NCBI GenBank assembly: GCA_937895985.1
Contig: CALBKL010000134.1
Coordinates: 1 to 6,307, forward strand
Origin: an uncultured Solobacterium sp.
GTDB taxonomy: Bacteria > Bacillota_I > Bacilli_A > Erysipelotrichales > Erysipelotrichaceae
Direction of reading: 5' to 3'
Length of the DNA: 6,307 bases
Part shown: in pieces, positions 5,781-6,307 of the stretch
How positions within the stretch are numbered: the first letter of the stretch is position 1
How the letters are laid out: each line of letters opens with the position of its first letter
Position numbers and translations under genes: made by a program
Notes under the pieces: generated by a model
The model's database searches: none
Told to the model about the DNA's origin: nothing
Seen by the model: the letters and a program-made list of their open reading frames with translations, nothing else

Positions 5781-5999
5781 ATGAACTACTTATCAATGAA
5801 AGCAATACTTGAACTCATGGCAACTAAAAGTTACAAAGAGTTAATCAAAGCAATTCTATCATTTAAGATTTCACCAATACTGAAAGCTTCCACACGGCCA
5901 AACAATTTAATAGCGCCGCCTTTAAGGCCTAGTGCGTCCCAGTTATCGAACAACAAATTGATTGCTACTAATTCGTCTTCGATACCTTCTTCGTGGTGA
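5781..5999 (+). CDS. 5' fragment of an unrecognised gene, cut by a junction
   Basis: The ATG at 5781 has a strong AAAAGGAGAG (5768-5777) upstream and begins a plausible, Lys-rich helical product, MNYLSMKAILELMATKSY, for about 28 residues. After about 5863 the frame runs antisense through the DUF2156 gene and yields low-complexity Ser/Pro/Asn sequence ending at 5999, which I take as read-through and not native protein. So the start is probably a real gene of the element whose remainder has been replaced. Too little is left to name it. The alternative, a genuine short protein of 72 residues, is less likely because the second part is fully explained by the opposite strand. Confidence 0.4.
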   Translation: MNYLSMKAILELMATKSYKELIKAILSFKISPILKASTRPNNLIAPPLRPSASQLSNNKLIATNSSSIPSSW

Positions 6000-6307
6000 G
6001 TCTCAACCCAAGATGCTGCTGTTTCGCGACATAATGGAATGATATCTTCCGTAATTGGCAAGTACTCATAATTGGAATATTGCATGCGGAATTGGTTCAA
6101 ATGGTTTTTCTTTTGACGGAATTTCTTACCGGACAAATTGATAAGATCTTCAGACTTGTAAATGTATTCGTAGTTATCGCGGTCAGGGGTGAACTCATAG
6201 CGACCAGGACAAAGGTCTTCCATACGCTCTTTAACAGCTTTGCTAACACCTTTAAAACGGAATGGCAATTTATTTTCTACGAACCATTCTTTAGCGCGCA
6301 ATAAACC
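5831..6307 (-). CDS. DUF2156 protein (PG lysyltransferase C-terminal-like), partial at both ends
   Basis: The minus-strand frame is open to the right edge, so the N-terminus lies outside; the TTG at 6299-6301 need not be the start. The visible 158 residues match the DUF2156 / phosphatidylglycerol lysyltransferase C-terminal family, which has a GNAT-like double fold. The characteristic TPDRDNYEYIYKSEDLINLS (around 6130-6190) is followed by GKKFRQKKNHLNQF, then by GLKGGAIKLFGRVEAFSIGE near 5865-5925. In relatives the chain continues well past this point (typical length about 300); here it stops after LNDRIALINSL, so the last part of the acyltransferase fold is lost and the product is probably inactive as written. 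G+C is clearly higher (roughly 44%, locally 50%) than in the rest of the window, indicating a different origin. Substrate is unknown; single-domain members are mostly uncharacterised. Confidence 0.82.
   Translation of the reverse strand, partial: GLLRAKEWFVENKLPFRFKGVSKAVKERMEDLCPGRYEFTPDRDNYEYIYKSEDLINLSGKKFRQKKNHLNQFRMQYSNYEYLPITEDIIPLCRETAASWVETHHEEGIEDELVAINLLFDNWDALGLKGGAIKLFGRVEAFSIGEILNDRIALINSL

Noticed and set aside
5826..5866. IS or transposon end at the junction
   Set aside because: No terminal inverted repeat, target duplication or transposase fragment is visible on either side.
6080..6304. + strand open frame antisense to the DUF2156 gene
   Set aside because: The minus strand carries clear family motifs here; the + strand product is an antisense by-product.

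Overview
The window is AT-rich (about one third G+C over most of its length), with strong AGGAGG-type ribosome binding sites and tightly packed genes. This points to a low-GC Bacillota (Clostridia, Erysipelotrichia or similar). Its gene content is that of an integrative conjugative element or conjugative plasmid. No host marker gene is present, so the genus cannot be named.

Layout. (1) Positions 2-4045 are a three-gene block of a Gram-positive conjugative type IV secretion system, all on the + strand with overlapping or nearly touching ends. It holds a VirB4-type ATPase whose N-terminus lies outside the window, a membrane-anchored NlpC/P60-like peptidoglycan hydrolase, and a membrane-anchored protein of unknown family sitting where VirB8/TcpC-like proteins often occur. 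(2) Positions 4046-4837 are a complete hicAB toxin-antitoxin cassette with its own extended -10 promoter. Three CG-centred operator-like repeats lie exactly 15 bp apart, a hairpin spans the hicA stop codon, and a terminator follows hicB. (3) Positions 4838-5291 contain no credible gene but are packed with hairpins, including a possible three-way junction and a long interrupted stem. This is the best candidate for something undescribed: a structured RNA, a structured leader, or an origin of transfer. (4) Positions 5292-5720 encode a 142-residue protein whose N-terminus resembles the small beta-barrel domain of PriA. It is followed by a perfect 12-bp hairpin without a T-tract and by the start of another gene at 5781. 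(5) From about 5826-5866 to the right end, base composition and strand change. The right end is a minus-strand DUF2156 (phosphatidylglycerol lysyltransferase C-terminal-like) gene that lacks its C-terminal part.

How it fits together. The VirB4 ATPase would energise the transfer channel, the hydrolase would open the cell wall locally, and the third protein would be a channel component. hicAB would help maintain the element. The right-hand junction cuts two genes that face each other. It is either the scar of a recombination event or an assembly chimera, and should be verified before the two sides are treated as neighbours.
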